Positions 17,983 through 27,502 of a stretch of DNA of 64,000 nucleotides are shown piece after piece; positions within the stretch are counted from its first letter, which is position 1, and each line of letters starts with the position of its first letter. The DNA is from Bradyrhizobium sp. OK095 (GTDB taxonomy: Bacteria; Pseudomonadota; Alphaproteobacteria; Rhizobiales; Xanthobacteraceae): contig NZ_FOBX01000001.1 of NCBI RefSeq assembly GCF_900109945.1, forward strand, positions 868,001 to 932,000, read 5' to 3'. A program made the translations under genes and the position numbers. Under the pieces are notes generated by a model, which was given only the letters and a program-made list of their open reading frames with translations, was not told where the DNA came from and searched no databases.

Positions 17983-19287
17983 TCACGTTTTCGGTTCGAA
18001 CAGGCTGCGGGGCATCACGTACCAGAGCAGGAACAGGATGGTGGCGCCGTGGGTCAGCATGGCGACCGAGAGCGGCACGTTGAGCAGGACATGCGGCAGC
18101 ACGCCGGCTGACATCAGCACGAAGCGCGGCGGAAGCCCAGCCGAGGCACGATTGCCGAGTGCCAGCACGAGGCCCGATGCGAGCGCGGTCAGCGGCGCGA
18201 GGGCAAGACCGACGGAGGCGACCCCTTCGGTCGCAAACAGCGACGCGTTCAGGTTGCCAAAGCCGTAGGTGTTCTGCATCACGATCGCCAGCGGCTCCTG
18301 GTAGGGACACTGCGTCAGCGGCTTGAGGACCGAGATCTGGCAGAACCAGGTCAGCGGATGGCTCGCGAAGAAATGGTTATAGATGTCGAGCGCGCTCGAT
18401 GCGGTCGCCATCATCCGGATGTTGACGAGGTCGAAATATTTGCCGGGGATGCTGGCGAGGGTGGCGCCGGTGAGGACGATCGCGACGAGGCCGAGCAGCA
18501 TCGGAACGAAGATCGATGCGACGACCGAGGTCCGCGCCTCCAGGACGCGCGACAGGACGGTCAGTGTGATTAGCCAGGCCGGCGTGAAGAACGCGAACTT
18601 CGTCAGTGTAATTGGGTAGAACAACAGGAGCAGGACCAGCACCAGGGCGGCGCGCCAGCGATAGCCGAGCAGCCAGTAGCAGGCGAACGCAAACGGCAGC
18701 AACGTGCTTGAGACCCACCCGGTGAGATATCGCACGGCTCCCGGGAATGCGAGCGCGTCGCGATAGTCGTAGATGTCAGCGATCGCGACCAGCCGGAAAT
18801 TGTAGGTCGAGGCCACGGCGATGGTGACAATCGAGATCACCAGGATCAGCGTCAGCAGATGCTCGAAACGGGCGTTCGACAGCACGACGAGTTGCCGGAG
18901 CGGCGCCCGGACGAACAGTGCGGGCCACAGGAACAGCACGAGCGATACTGCTGCAGAAAGCCCCGCGAGCAAATGCTGGTAGCTGTATTCCGAGGACACG
19001 TCGATCCACAGGAAGCCCAGGATCATCGTGTAGAAATAGAAGCCGGCGAAATAGCCGAAGCTGAAGCGGGCGGCGGCGAACAGCAGCGAGACGAGCGAGA
19101 AGGCGGCGGCGACGGCGACCGCGACCCAGAGGCGCTCGCTGCTGAAGTGGATATAGGACTGGAAGGCCGCAACCTTGATCAGCGAGATGCAGGTGACGGC
19201 GCTGTGCAGCAGCAGCAGGACCGTCAGCGCCGCTCTGGAGTCCAGCCGGGCTCGCAAGTCGCTGATGATGCCGGACGGTGCGCTCAT
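17983..19287 (-). CDS. O-antigen polymerase-like membrane protein (Wzy candidate)
   Basis: The 434-residue product has roughly 11-12 hydrophobic segments and a longer loop around residues 285-340 that contains the only polar cluster, the typical outline of Wzy-type oligosaccharide repeat-unit polymerases. Sequence identity across that group is too low for a firm call. It lies between the UDP-xylose synthase and a glycosyltransferase in one minus-strand transcript. A decayed copy of its last 65 codons or so is found at 29221-29429. Confidence 0.65.
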   Translation of the reverse strand: MSAPSGIISDLRARLDSRAALTVLLLLHSAVTCISLIKVAAFQSYIHFSSERLWVAVAVAAAFSLVSLLFAAARFSFGYFAGFYFYTMILGFLWIDVSSEYSYQHLLAGLSAAVSLVLFLWPALFVRAPLRQLVVLSNARFEHLLTLILVISIVTIAVASTYNFRLVAIADIYDYRDALAFPGAVRYLTGWVSSTLLPFAFACYWLLGYRWRAALVLVLLLLFYPITLTKFAFFTPAWLITLTVLSRVLEARTSVVASIFVPMLLGLVAIVLTGATLASIPGKYFDLVNIRMMATASSALDIYNHFFASHPLTWFCQISVLKPLTQCPYQEPLAIVMQNTYGFGNLNASLFATEGVASVGLALAPLTALASGLVLALGNRASAGLPPRFVLMSAGVLPHVLLNVPLSVAMLTHGATILFLLWYVMPRSLFEPKT

Positions 19288-19330
19288 GGCGGACGGGCTC
19301 GCTTGCGGACGCGGTGAGTTGCGAGCGGGG

Positions 19331-20293
19331 TCAGGCGATTTCGAGCGAGTGCTTGAAATAGGCGATAGTCTCTTTCAAGCCGTCTTCGAGCGCGACCTTC
19401 GGCTCCCAATTCAGCGCCGCCTTCGCCTTGGTGAGGTCGGGCTGGCGCTGCCGCGGGTCGTCCTGCGGCAGCGGCTTGAATACCAGCTTGGAGCGCGAGC
19501 CCGTGAGCTCGATGACTTTCTCGGCGAGTTCGCGGATGGTGAATTCGGAATTGTTGCCGATGTTGATCGGCCCGGTGACGTCTTCCTTCGTCACCATCAA
19601 TCGCAGGATGGCCTCGACGAGGTCGTCGACATAGCAGAACGAGCGGGTCTGCCCGCCGTCGCCGAACACGGTGATCGGCTCGCCCTGGAGCGCCTGGACG
19701 ATGAAGGACGACACCACGCGCCCGTCATTGGGCTGCATGCGCGGGCCATAGGTATTGAAGATGCGCGCGACCTTGATCGGCAGGCCGTGCTGGCGCCAAT
19801 AGTCGAAGAACAGCGTCTCGGCGCAGCGCTTACCCTCGTCGTAGCAGGAGCGGATGCCGATCGGGTTGACGTTGCCCCAATAGTCCTCGGTCTGGGGATG
19901 GATCAGCGGATCGCCATAGACCTCGCTGGTCGAGGCCTGGAAGATCCGCGCCTTGAGCCGCTTGGCAAGGCCGAGCATGTTGATGGCGCCGTGCACCGAA
20001 GTCTTGGTGGTCTGCACCGGATCGCGCTGGTAGTGGATCGGCGAGGCCGGGCAGGCCAGGTTGAAGATCGCGTCGACCTCGATGTAGAGCGGGAAGGTGA
20101 CGTCGTGCCTGACCGCCTCGAACAGCGGATTTGAGATGAGATGAGCGATGTTGCGCCGGCTGCCGGTGAAGTAATTGTCCGCGGACACCACCTCGGCGCC
20201 CGCATCGAGCAGCCGCTCGCAGATGTGCGATCCGATGAAGCCGGCGCCTCCGGTCACGAGGATGCGGCTGTTCTTGTAGTTTTCAAACGGCAT
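19331..20293 (-). CDS. uxs: UDP-glucuronate decarboxylase (UDP-xylose synthase)
   Basis: This extended SDR converts UDP-glucuronate to UDP-xylose. The 320-residue product shows the NAD site GGAGFIG at about residues 15-21, the Uxs-type block [19 protein letters not shown], the YxxxK pair in SCYDEGKR, and [10 protein letters not shown] followed by [13 protein letters not shown] chose the ATG at 20293 (GGAA upstream); an in-frame TTG at 20317 is the alternative. It heads the minus-strand operon running down to 13140, so a xylose or xylose-derived residue is likely part of that glycan. Confidence 0.9.
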   Translation of the reverse strand: MPFENYKNSRILVTGGAGFIGSHICERLLDAGAEVVSADNYFTGSRRNIAHLISNPLFEAVRHDVTFPLYIEVDAIFNLACPASPIHYQRDPVQTTKTSVHGAINMLGLAKRLKARIFQASTSEVYGDPLIHPQTEDYWGNVNPIGIRSCYDEGKRCAETLFFDYWRQHGLPIKVARIFNTYGPRMQPNDGRVVSSFIVQALQGEPITVFGDGGQTRSFCYVDDLVEAILRLMVTKEDVTGPINIGNNSEFTIRELAEKVIELTGSRSKLVFKPLPQDDPRQRQPDLTKAKAALNWEPKVALEDGLKETIAYFKHSLEIA

Positions 20294-20520
20294 TATCGGT
20301 TCCAGCTGGGTCTTCAAATCGCGCTTTGAGACGGTCTCGTCCGGTGCGGCCGGCAGGAGTGGTATCGGCTACAGGTGGAAACGCCAATAGGCTTGCGGAT
20401 GGTAATATAATACCATTTTAGAATCCGAGGTTGGGCCTAGGACGATTTTTCAGCTAGGCAGGTTCGTATCGAAGCATTTGGGGATGCGAGGGGAAGCGTG
20501 TTCCCGGTTTGGAGCAGTGA
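20294..20520. promoter_or_regulatory. Divergent promoter region between uxs and rfbF
   Basis: This region separates two divergent operons. It contains the A/T-rich dyad TGGTAATATAATACCA at 20400-20415, whose plus strand includes a perfect -10 hexamer TATAAT at 20406-20411. Its complement offers a second A/T-rich box towards uxs. I do not find a good -35 at 16-18 bases, so an activator or an alternative sigma factor may be needed, or the match may be chance. Confidence 0.4.
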
Positions 20521-21291
20521 ATGAAGGTCGTCATTCTCGCGGGAGGCCTGGGCACCCGAATCGCCGAGGAGACCGCCACGCGGCCGAAGCCGATGGTCGA
20601 GATCGGCGGCCGGCCCATCCTTTGGCACATCATGAAGATCTACAGCCATTACGGCTTCGATGATTTCGTGATCTGCCTTGGTTACAAGGGCTATATGATC
20701 AAGGAGTATTTTGCGAACTACTTCCTGCACATGTCCGACGTGACCTTCCATATCGCCGAGAACCGGATGGAAGTGCATCGCGAGACCGCCGAGCCCTGGC
20801 GGGTCACGCTGGTCGACACCGGCGAGGACACCCAGACCGGCGGCCGGTTGAAGCGGGTGCTGCCTTACGTCGCCGACGAACCCTTCTTTGCGCTGACCTA
20901 TGGGGACGGCGTCGCCGACATCGATCTCGGCGCCGAGATCGCCTTCCACAAGGCACATGGACGCAGGGCCACCGTCTCGGTGGTGCGGCCGGCAAAACGA
21001 TTCGGCGCGATCGCGATCGAGGGCGACCGTGTGGTCAATTTCGAGGAGAAACCGAACGACGACGGCGGCTGGATCAATGGCGGCTTCTTCCTGCTGTCGC
21101 CATCGGTCGGCGAGCTGATCGCGGACGACACGACCATCTGGGAGCGCGAGCCGATGGGGCAGCTCGTGCGCGGCGACGATCTGCGCGCCTATGTGCATCC
21201 CGGATTCTGGCACCCGATGGATTCGCTGCGCGACCGCAACTTCCTCGAAGGCGAGTGGGCGGGCAACCGCGCCAAATGGAGGGTCTGGTGA
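20521..21291 (+). CDS. rfbF: Glucose-1-phosphate cytidylyltransferase
   Basis: The enzyme makes CDP-glucose from glucose-1-phosphate and CTP, the entry to CDP-dideoxyhexoses. The 256-residue product has the nucleotidyltransferase signature GGLGTRIAEET..RPKPMVEIGG at the N-terminus and the RfbF-typical block HYGFDDFVICLGYKGYMIKEYF. GDGVADIDL carries the metal-binding Asp, and GFFLLSP lies near the end. The ATG at 20521 has GGAG upstream. Its stop overlaps the rfbG start. It is the first gene of the cassette 20.5-26.5 kb. Confidence 0.94.
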   Translation: MKVVILAGGLGTRIAEETATRPKPMVEIGGRPILWHIMKIYSHYGFDDFVICLGYKGYMIKEYFANYFLHMSDVTFHIAENRMEVHRETAEPWRVTLVDTGEDTQTGGRLKRVLPYVADEPFFALTYGDGVADIDLGAEIAFHKAHGRRATVSVVRPAKRFGAIAIEGDRVVNFEEKPNDDGGWINGGFFLLSPSVGELIADDTTIWEREPMGQLVRGDDLRAYVHPGFWHPMDSLRDRNFLEGEWAGNRAKWRVW

Positions 21292-22367
21292 CGGACCCGG
21301 CATTTTGGCGCGGCAAGAAGGTCTTTCTCACCGGCCATACCGGCTTCAAGGGCGCATGGGCGTCGCTGCTGCTACGTCGCCTCGGGGCCGACGTCTACGG
21401 CTATGCGCTGGCGCCGACGCATCAATCTTCGCTGTTCGTGACGGCGCGGATTGCCGATGACATCAGGCACCGCATCGCCGACATCCGCGATCTCTCCACC
21501 TTGCGCGCCGCGATGGCGGAGGCCGCTCCCGACATCGTCATCCACATGGCGGCGCAAGCGCTGGTGCGCCCGTCCTATGAGGAGCCGGTCGAGACCTTCG
21601 CGACCAACGTGATGGGCACGGTGCACGTGCTGGAGGCGGCACGGCAGCTGCGCTCGCTTCAGGCGATGCTGATCGTCACCACCGACAAGTGCTACGAGAA
21701 CAACGGCACGGGCGAGGCCTTCCGCGAGAGCGACCGTCTCGGTGGCGATGATCCCTATAGCAACAGCAAGGCCTGCGCGGAGCTCGTGACGCACTCCTAT
21801 CGCCGCAGCTTCTTCAACGTGCCGAGCGCGGCGCGCGTCGCGACGGCGCGCGCCGGCAACGTGTTCGGCGGCGGCGACTGGGCGCGCGATCGCCTGGTGC
21901 CCGATGCGATGCAGGCGTTCCTCGAAGGCCAGGCGCTGCGCATCCGCAACCCGAATTCGGTGCGGCCCTGGCAGCACGCGCTGGATCCGGTGCTCGGCTA
22001 TCTCAAGCTGGTCGAGCGGCTGGCGAGCGATGAGCGTCTTGCTGGCGGCTGGAATTTCGGGCCCGACGCCGCAAGCGAGGTCCCGGTCGGGACGGTGGTC
22101 GAGCAGTTGATCGCGCTATGGGGCGACGGTGCGCGCTGGACGGCAGATGACGGCCCGCATCCGCACGAAGCCGCCTTTTTGCGGCTTGATTGCGCACGCG
22201 CCCGCACGTGGCTAAACTGGACGCCGCGTCTGCGTCTGTCACAGGGGCTGGCTCTCACCGTCGACTGGTACAAGGCGCTACAGCGCGGCCAGGACCTTCG
22301 TCGCGTTTCTCTCGAACAGCTCGAACGCGTACTGCAAGACACCGTGCCGAACGGCGCGGCGCAGTAG
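21288..22367 (+). CDS. rfbG: CDP-glucose 4,6-dehydratase
   Basis: The enzyme converts CDP-glucose to CDP-4-keto-6-deoxyglucose using bound NAD. The 359-residue product has the SDR site TGHTGFKGAW, the RfbG-typical AQALVRPSYEEP, TTDKCYEN and DPYSNSKACAE (catalytic YxxxK), and ATARAGNVFGGGDWA. I chose the GTG at 21288, which overlaps the rfbF stop as GTGA and has GGAGGG just upstream; the ATG at 21276 is also possible. It is co-transcribed with rfbF and rfbH. Confidence 0.94.
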   Translation: MTDPAFWRGKKVFLTGHTGFKGAWASLLLRRLGADVYGYALAPTHQSSLFVTARIADDIRHRIADIRDLSTLRAAMAEAAPDIVIHMAAQALVRPSYEEPVETFATNVMGTVHVLEAARQLRSLQAMLIVTTDKCYENNGTGEAFRESDRLGGDDPYSNSKACAELVTHSYRRSFFNVPSAARVATARAGNVFGGGDWARDRLVPDAMQAFLEGQALRIRNPNSVRPWQHALDPVLGYLKLVERLASDERLAGGWNFGPDAASEVPVGTVVEQLIALWGDGARWTADDGPHPHEAAFLRLDCARARTWLNWTPRLRLSQGLALTVDWYKALQRGQDLRRVSLEQLERVLQDTVPNGAAQ

Positions 22368-22420
22368 GCATCCAAACCATCTTGCGGCCAGATTGTCGCG
22401 GTCAGGGTTAAGTAAGTCTC

Positions 22421-23779
22421 ATGAAATCGACGCCATCATCTGCTCGATCGGGTCAAAGAAGCCTTGAAGATATCAGAGCTTCGATCATGGAACTGGTGGA
22501 TGAATACTCCGCCATCGCGCATGCGCCGAAGCAGTTCGTCGCCGGGCAATCGTCCGTGCCTGTATCAGGCCGAGTCTTCGATTCAAGCGACGTCAAATCG
22601 CTGGTTGATTCGGCGCTGGATTTCTGGCTGACCACAGGTCGCTTCAACGAGGAGTTCCAGCAGAAACTGGCGAAGCGAGTGGGTGCCCGATACGCCATGA
22701 CGGTCAACTCGGGATCCTCGGCCAATCTCGTCGCCTTCTCGGCGCTGACCTCACCCTTGCTCCGGGACCGGCAGGTTCCGCCCGGAAGCGAGGTGATTAC
22801 CGCGGCGACGGGGTTTCCGACGACGGTCAATCCAGCGATGACGCAGGGCATGGTTCCGGTGTTCGTCGATGTCGATATTCCGACCTACAACATCATTCCC
22901 GAGCTTGTGGAAGAGGCGATCACGCCGAACACGCGCGCGATCATGGTGGCGCACACGCTCGGTAACCCCTTCGATGTCGGCAAGATCGCCGATATCGCCA
23001 AACGGCACAAATTGTGGTTGATCGAAGATTGTTGCGACGCGCTCGGGGCGACGTATTCGGGGCGCCACGTCGGTACCTTCGGCGACATCGGCACGCTGAG
23101 TTTCTATCCCGCTCACCACATCACGATGGGTGAGGGCGGTGCAGTCTTCACCAGTCATCCGGGCTTACGTCGCGCCATGGAGACGTTTCGTGACTGGGGA
23201 CGTGACTGCTATTGCGAACCGGGAAAGGACAACACCTGCCAGCGCCGTTTCGACTGGCAGCTCGGCGAGCTACCCCATGGATATGACCACAAGTATATCT
23301 ACAGCCATCTCGGCTTCAATCTGAAGATTACCGACATGCAGGCGGCGGTCGGTGTTTCGCAGCTCGATCATCTCGAAGGTTTCATTGCCGCCCGGCGCAG
23401 AAACTTCGATCTGCTCAAGAGTGGACTGAAGCCCCTCGAAGAGTTTTTCATCTTGCCGGAGCCCACGCCCAACAGCGAGCCGTCCTGGTTCGGATTCGTG
23501 CTGACGGTTCGCGAGGGGGCGCCGTTCAAGCGTGACGCCATCGTACGGCATCTGAACGAACGTGGCATTGGGACGCGTCTGTTGTTCGGCGGCAATCTGG
23601 TTCGGCAACCTTATATGATCGGACGCAATTTTCGGGTTCACGGGTCGCTTGCCAACAGCGATACGATCATGAACCAGACCTTCTGGATCGGCGTCTATCC
23701 GGGGCTCGACGACGAGCACATCAGCTACGTCCTCAATGTGATGCGCGACTTCTGTGCCACCCGATCTCGTGGCGTCTAA
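22421..23779 (+). CDS. rfbH: CDP-4-dehydro-6-deoxyglucose 3-dehydrase (E1)
   Basis: This PMP- and iron-sulfur-dependent enzyme removes the C3 hydroxyl of CDP-4-keto-6-deoxyglucose. The 452-residue product belongs to the DegT family, but the PLP lysine is replaced: [14 protein letters not shown] has His (H232) where aminotransferases have Lys, the hallmark of E1. Cysteines near residues 204-205 and 263-273 ([12 protein letters not shown]) fit its 2Fe-2S cluster. No obvious E3 reductase (rfbI) lies beside it, so electrons may come from a general reductase. The gene follows rfbG by 53 bases. Confidence 0.94.
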   Translation: MKSTPSSARSGQRSLEDIRASIMELVDEYSAIAHAPKQFVAGQSSVPVSGRVFDSSDVKSLVDSALDFWLTTGRFNEEFQQKLAKRVGARYAMTVNSGSSANLVAFSALTSPLLRDRQVPPGSEVITAATGFPTTVNPAMTQGMVPVFVDVDIPTYNIIPELVEEAITPNTRAIMVAHTLGNPFDVGKIADIAKRHKLWLIEDCCDALGATYSGRHVGTFGDIGTLSFYPAHHITMGEGGAVFTSHPGLRRAMETFRDWGRDCYCEPGKDNTCQRRFDWQLGELPHGYDHKYIYSHLGFNLKITDMQAAVGVSQLDHLEGFIAARRRNFDLLKSGLKPLEEFFILPEPTPNSEPSWFGFVLTVREGAPFKRDAIVRHLNERGIGTRLLFGGNLVRQPYMIGRNFRVHGSLANSDTIMNQTFWIGVYPGLDDEHISYVLNVMRDFCATRSRGV

Positions 23780-23794
23780 CGTGGGAATGACACG

Positions 23795-25552
23795 ATGAAT
23801 GGAGCACAATACATCGCGGAATTTCTCTCGCGGGTCGGCAGCGACCGGGTATTCCTTCTCACCGGCGGCGCCTGCGCATTCATGATCGATGCGGTCGCGC
23901 AGCATCAGGCGCTTCACTACACGTGCTTCCAGCATGAGCAGGGGGCTGCGATGGCTGCCGACGCACTGTGGCGTGTCAGTCGCAAGGTCGGCGTCACCAT
24001 GGCGACGTCCGGCCCTGGGGCGACGAATCTCATCACCGGAATTGCCACGTCCCATTTCGATTCCATCCCCTCCCTGCACATCACCGGTCAGGTGAACCAG
24101 CGCGAGGGAAGCACGTTTCACGGCGCCAATGTGCGTCAGGCCGGTTTCCAGGAAACCAAGATCGCGGAGATCGTCCGGCCGGTCACGAAATATGCGGTCA
24201 TGGTCAGAAGCGCCGCCGAGCTGCGCGAGGAACTGGCCAAGGCCTATGCGATCGCAACGTCAGGCCGGATGGGGCCCGTGCTGATCGACGTTCCCATGGA
24301 CGTTCAGCAGGCTGAGGTCGAGGACGATATCCTGCTGCCTTCGAGGGAGCCCGTGGCAGCGCAGGAGCCGGCAAAGGTGCTCTCGGATCTGAAGCGGACG
24401 TTGGCTGAGGCAGAGCGCCCTGTGGTCCTCTGGGGGGCGGGAATTGGCCTTGCCGGCATCGAGTCGCAAGTTGCGGACTGGTTGCGCCAAAACGGCCTAC
24501 CGTTCGTGTCGAGCTGGGCCGGCCTCAGCTACTTCGATCACGACCATCCTGGCTTCGTCGGCCAGATCGGAGTCTACGGAAATCGCGGTGCGAATTTCGT
24601 GTTGCAGAACGCGGATACCGTGCTGGTGTTCGGCAGCCGGCTGGATAACCGTCAGCGCTCCGGTAACGCCAAGCAGTTCGCGACAGGCGCCACCGTTCAC
24701 GTCGTCGACGTCGACGTCGAGGAGCTGGCGAAATATGGTCACGACGGTTATCGCACCAGTGATCTCGACTTCGCCCGGCTGCCGGAAGTGTTGCGCGAAC
24801 TCGATGCTCGGCCACTCAATGCGGAGTGGGGCGACTACGTCGCGGCGATGAAGCAACGCTATTACCACAAGGAAGTCAGCACCTCGGCTGCGCGATTGAA
24901 CTCGCTGTCGCCTTACGATGTGATCCGTCGGGTCAACGAGATCGTCGCGGAGGACGCGATCGTCATCGGTGATACCGGCGCTGCGGTCTGCTGGCTCTAT
25001 CAGGCGTTCAAGGTGAAACGGCATACCTTGTTCAATCCCGGCGGCAACTCGCCGATGGGCTATGCGCTGCCGGCAGCGATCGGGGCCAAGATCGACCGTC
25101 CGGACCGGCAGGTGATCTCCTACAACGGGGACGGCGGCTTTCATCTCAATATTCAGGAGCTCCAGACTGTTCGTCACAACAATCTGGATATCTCGATTAT
25201 TGTGATGAACAATGGATCGTATGGGATCATCAAGCAATTCCAGGACAGCTACATGCAGGGCCGCTATAGCGCCTCACGTGATGGCCTGAGCTTTCCCGAT
25301 TTCGGCGCGCTGGCTGCGGCCTATGGGCTGCGCTATGCGCGCATCGAACGTCTCGAGCAGATCGAGCCGGGGTTGTTCACTGGCGGACCGATCGTGATCG
25401 ACGTGATGCTGAGCGAGCATACGCTGATCGAACCGAAGCTCGAGATGGGGCGCCCCATCAACGACCAATTTCCCTATCTCGGCGAGAGCGAATACGCCGA
25501 AGGTAACCGCTTCGTGGACTATCCTAGGCCGGATTCCCTGCGAATCGCATAG
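23795..25552 (+). CDS. ThDP-dependent carboligase, YerE-like (acetolactate synthase superfamily)
   Basis: The 585-residue product has all three ThDP-enzyme domains. The catalytic Glu is in CFQHEQGAAMAAD (E48), and the ThDP/Mg motif is NGDGGFHLNIQELQT near residue 445-460. It is not the housekeeping acetolactate synthase: there is no ilvN beside it, and it lies directly after rfbFGH. The precedent is YerE of Yersinia, a ThDP flavoenzyme that adds an acetyl unit from pyruvate to C4 of the CDP-4-keto-3,6-dideoxyhexose. That activity is inferred from context; another two-carbon transfer is possible. Confidence 0.8.
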   Translation: MNGAQYIAEFLSRVGSDRVFLLTGGACAFMIDAVAQHQALHYTCFQHEQGAAMAADALWRVSRKVGVTMATSGPGATNLITGIATSHFDSIPSLHITGQVNQREGSTFHGANVRQAGFQETKIAEIVRPVTKYAVMVRSAAELREELAKAYAIATSGRMGPVLIDVPMDVQQAEVEDDILLPSREPVAAQEPAKVLSDLKRTLAEAERPVVLWGAGIGLAGIESQVADWLRQNGLPFVSSWAGLSYFDHDHPGFVGQIGVYGNRGANFVLQNADTVLVFGSRLDNRQRSGNAKQFATGATVHVVDVDVEELAKYGHDGYRTSDLDFARLPEVLRELDARPLNAEWGDYVAAMKQRYYHKEVSTSAARLNSLSPYDVIRRVNEIVAEDAIVIGDTGAAVCWLYQAFKVKRHTLFNPGGNSPMGYALPAAIGAKIDRPDRQVISYNGDGGFHLNIQELQTVRHNNLDISIIVMNNGSYGIIKQFQDSYMQGRYSASRDGLSFPDFGALAAAYGLRYARIERLEQIEPGLFTGGPIVIDVMLSEHTLIEPKLEMGRPINDQFPYLGESEYAEGNRFVDYPRPDSLRIA

Positions 25553-25594
25553 ATCTCGCATGAAGTTACTATCCATGACATTGCCGGGATCGCG

Positions 25595-26515
25595 ATGCGC
25601 ATTTTCGTAACGGGAGCGACGGGTTTTCTGGGGTCTTACGTCGTAGCCGACCTGATCGAGCAGGGGCATGATGTTGCGGTGTTGCTGCGGTCCGGCGCCA
25701 ACTCCTGGCGCCTCTCGGGCAAGTTGGACCAGCTTAGCGTGATCGGGGGAACGCTCGATGATCTTGCCGGGCTTGCGAATGGACTTCGTTCGTTCGGGCC
25801 GCATGCCGTGGTGCACATGGCCTGGCGCGGTGTCGGCAGCAGCGATCGAAACAACAAGGATCAGGCGCGAAACATCGTCGATGCCGTGGAACTGATCGAC
25901 CTCGCCGCGGACGCGGGCGCGACGATCTTCGTCGGTGCGGGGTCTCAGGCTGAATATGGTCCTTATGATCGAGCGATCGTCGAGAGTGATCCGCCGAGGC
26001 CGACGACCCTCTACGGCATCGCCAAACTCGCGAGCTGTCTGATGGCCGAGCGGCGCTGCGCGGAACGCAAGCTGCGTTTTGCGTGGCTGCGCATATTTTC
26101 GATCTACGGCCCCAAGGACAACGATTCCTGGTTGATTCCAAGTATGATCAGGACGCTTCGCGCCAATGGGCATATGGCTCTGACGGGCTGCGAACAGCGC
26201 TGGGGCTTCCTTCACGCCCGAGACGCCGCGGCGGCCGTTCGGCTGGTCCTCGCAAATCCGGGCGCCGAGGGTGTCTACAATCTCGGCAGTCCGGAGGCGC
26301 CGCCGCTCCGCCACACGGTCGCTCAGTTGCGAGATCTCATCGGCACCGGAGATCTTGGCTTTGGCGAGGTGCCCTATCGGCCTGACCAGGTCATGGTCCT
26401 TGCCGCGGATGTGAAGCGGCTCGAAGGTCTGGGTTGGCGTCCCGCCGTCCAGCTTGAGCAAGGATTGCGCGAAACGGTTGCGTGGTCCAAGACTGCGGAC
26501 GCGGGCGACAGGTGA
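25595..26515 (+). CDS. Extended SDR epimerase/reductase, probable YerF-role ketoreductase
   Basis: The 306-residue product has the nucleotide site TGATGFLG at residues 6-13 and the catalytic pair Y140/K144 in LYGIAK, with a C-terminal substrate-binding half (WGFLHARDAAAAV, YNLGSPEAP). After a YerE-like carboligase, the expected final step is reduction of the acetyl ketone to a hydroxyethyl branch (the YerF step in yersiniose). Position makes this protein the candidate; a 4-epimerase or 4-ketoreductase is also possible. It ends three bases from the convergent glycosyltransferase. Confidence 0.75.
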   Translation: MRIFVTGATGFLGSYVVADLIEQGHDVAVLLRSGANSWRLSGKLDQLSVIGGTLDDLAGLANGLRSFGPHAVVHMAWRGVGSSDRNNKDQARNIVDAVELIDLAADAGATIFVGAGSQAEYGPYDRAIVESDPPRPTTLYGIAKLASCLMAERRCAERKLRFAWLRIFSIYGPKDNDSWLIPSMIRTLRANGHMALTGCEQRWGFLHARDAAAAVRLVLANPGAEGVYNLGSPEAPPLRHTVAQLRDLIGTGDLGFGEVPYRPDQVMVLAADVKRLEGLGWRPAVQLEQGLRETVAWSKTADAGDR

Positions 26516-26518
26516 TCT

Positions 26519-27481
26519 CTAGCTGCGTGGTGTTCCGTCGAAATTGACCCGCTCCCGCTCAAACACCACGGGTTTCTCGCGGACCTGGCCGTAGATGGCC
26601 AGAATATATTCACCGATCATGCCCATGAAGAACAACTGGACGCCGCCGAAAAAGAACATCGCCACGATGAGTGTCAGGATACCAGGCTCAGCGAGGCGTT
26701 GATAGAGGACAAAGCCGAGCAGCAGGTTGATCACGGCATAGGCGATGCTCGCGAACGAGAGCGCGAAGCCCGCATAGAGTCCGATTCGCAGCGGTGCCGA
26801 CGTGAAGGAGACCAATCCGTTGATGCCCTGATCGATCAGGGCCGCGGCGCGGTTTTTCGATAGCCCTTTCTTACGTGCGCGCCAGGTGTAGGGGACGCCC
26901 ACCGCGCGACCGCCGCATTCGAAAGTCATCATCCGCATGAATGGGTAGCCGTCGCGCACCTGCCGCATCCGCTCGACCACCTCGCGGTCGACCAGCTGGA
27001 AGTCGCCGACGCCCGGAGGCACCTTGAGCTCGGAGAATCGGGTCAGCACGCTGTAGTAGGCACCGCGGAGCCCGCGCATCAGACGGTTTTCCTCGCGCAC
27101 CGCGCGGATACCGTAGACGATCTCGTTGCCGGCCTCCCACAGCTCGACGAATTGAGGCAGCAGATCGGGCGGGTCCTGCATGTCCGCCGGCATGAACAGC
27201 AGAACAGCGTCGCCCGTGCTCGCCATCACCCCGTTATAGGTGTTGCGTAGCGGCCCGAAATTGCGTGCGTTGACGATGATCTTGACCGCTGGATCCTGCG
27301 TGGCGATCTCGCGCAGGATCTCCATGGTGCGGTCGTCGGAAGCGTTGTCGCAGAAAATATGCTCGCGCCGATAGCCCTTGAGCTCGCTATCGAAGATCTT
27401 CCGGATCGCTTCATAGCAATCCCGCACGTTAAGCTCTTCGTTGTAGCAGGGGGTGATCACGCTGATTGTTTTCACGGTCAT
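26519..27481 (-). CDS. Polyprenyl-phosphate glycosyltransferase, GtrB/DPM1-like
   Basis: The 320-residue product is a GT2 enzyme: ISVITPCYNEELNVRDCYEAI, FCDNASDDRT, MPADMQDPPD (the metal-binding acidic motif) and VGDFQLVDREVVERM. Two C-terminal transmembrane helices lie at about residues 232-255 and 265-292. Proteins of this type load a sugar onto undecaprenyl phosphate for a periplasmic transferase. The next gene downstream on the same strand encodes a large membrane protein, a natural GtrC-like partner. No separate GtrA-type flippase is seen. Confidence 0.87.
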   Translation of the reverse strand: MTVKTISVITPCYNEELNVRDCYEAIRKIFDSELKGYRREHIFCDNASDDRTMEILREIATQDPAVKIIVNARNFGPLRNTYNGVMASTGDAVLLFMPADMQDPPDLLPQFVELWEAGNEIVYGIRAVREENRLMRGLRGAYYSVLTRFSELKVPPGVGDFQLVDREVVERMRQVRDGYPFMRMMTFECGGRAVGVPYTWRARKKGLSKNRAAALIDQGINGLVSFTSAPLRIGLYAGFALSFASIAYAVINLLLGFVLYQRLAEPGILTLIVAMFFFGGVQLFFMGMIGEYILAIYGQVREKPVVFERERVNFDGTPRS

Positions 27482-27502
27482 GTCTCTGGAAAGGGCAAAG
27501 GG

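Noticed and set aside
20437..21303. Minus-strand open frame opposite rfbF
   Set aside because: rfbF on the plus strand has a complete nucleotidyltransferase signature; the antisense frame has none.
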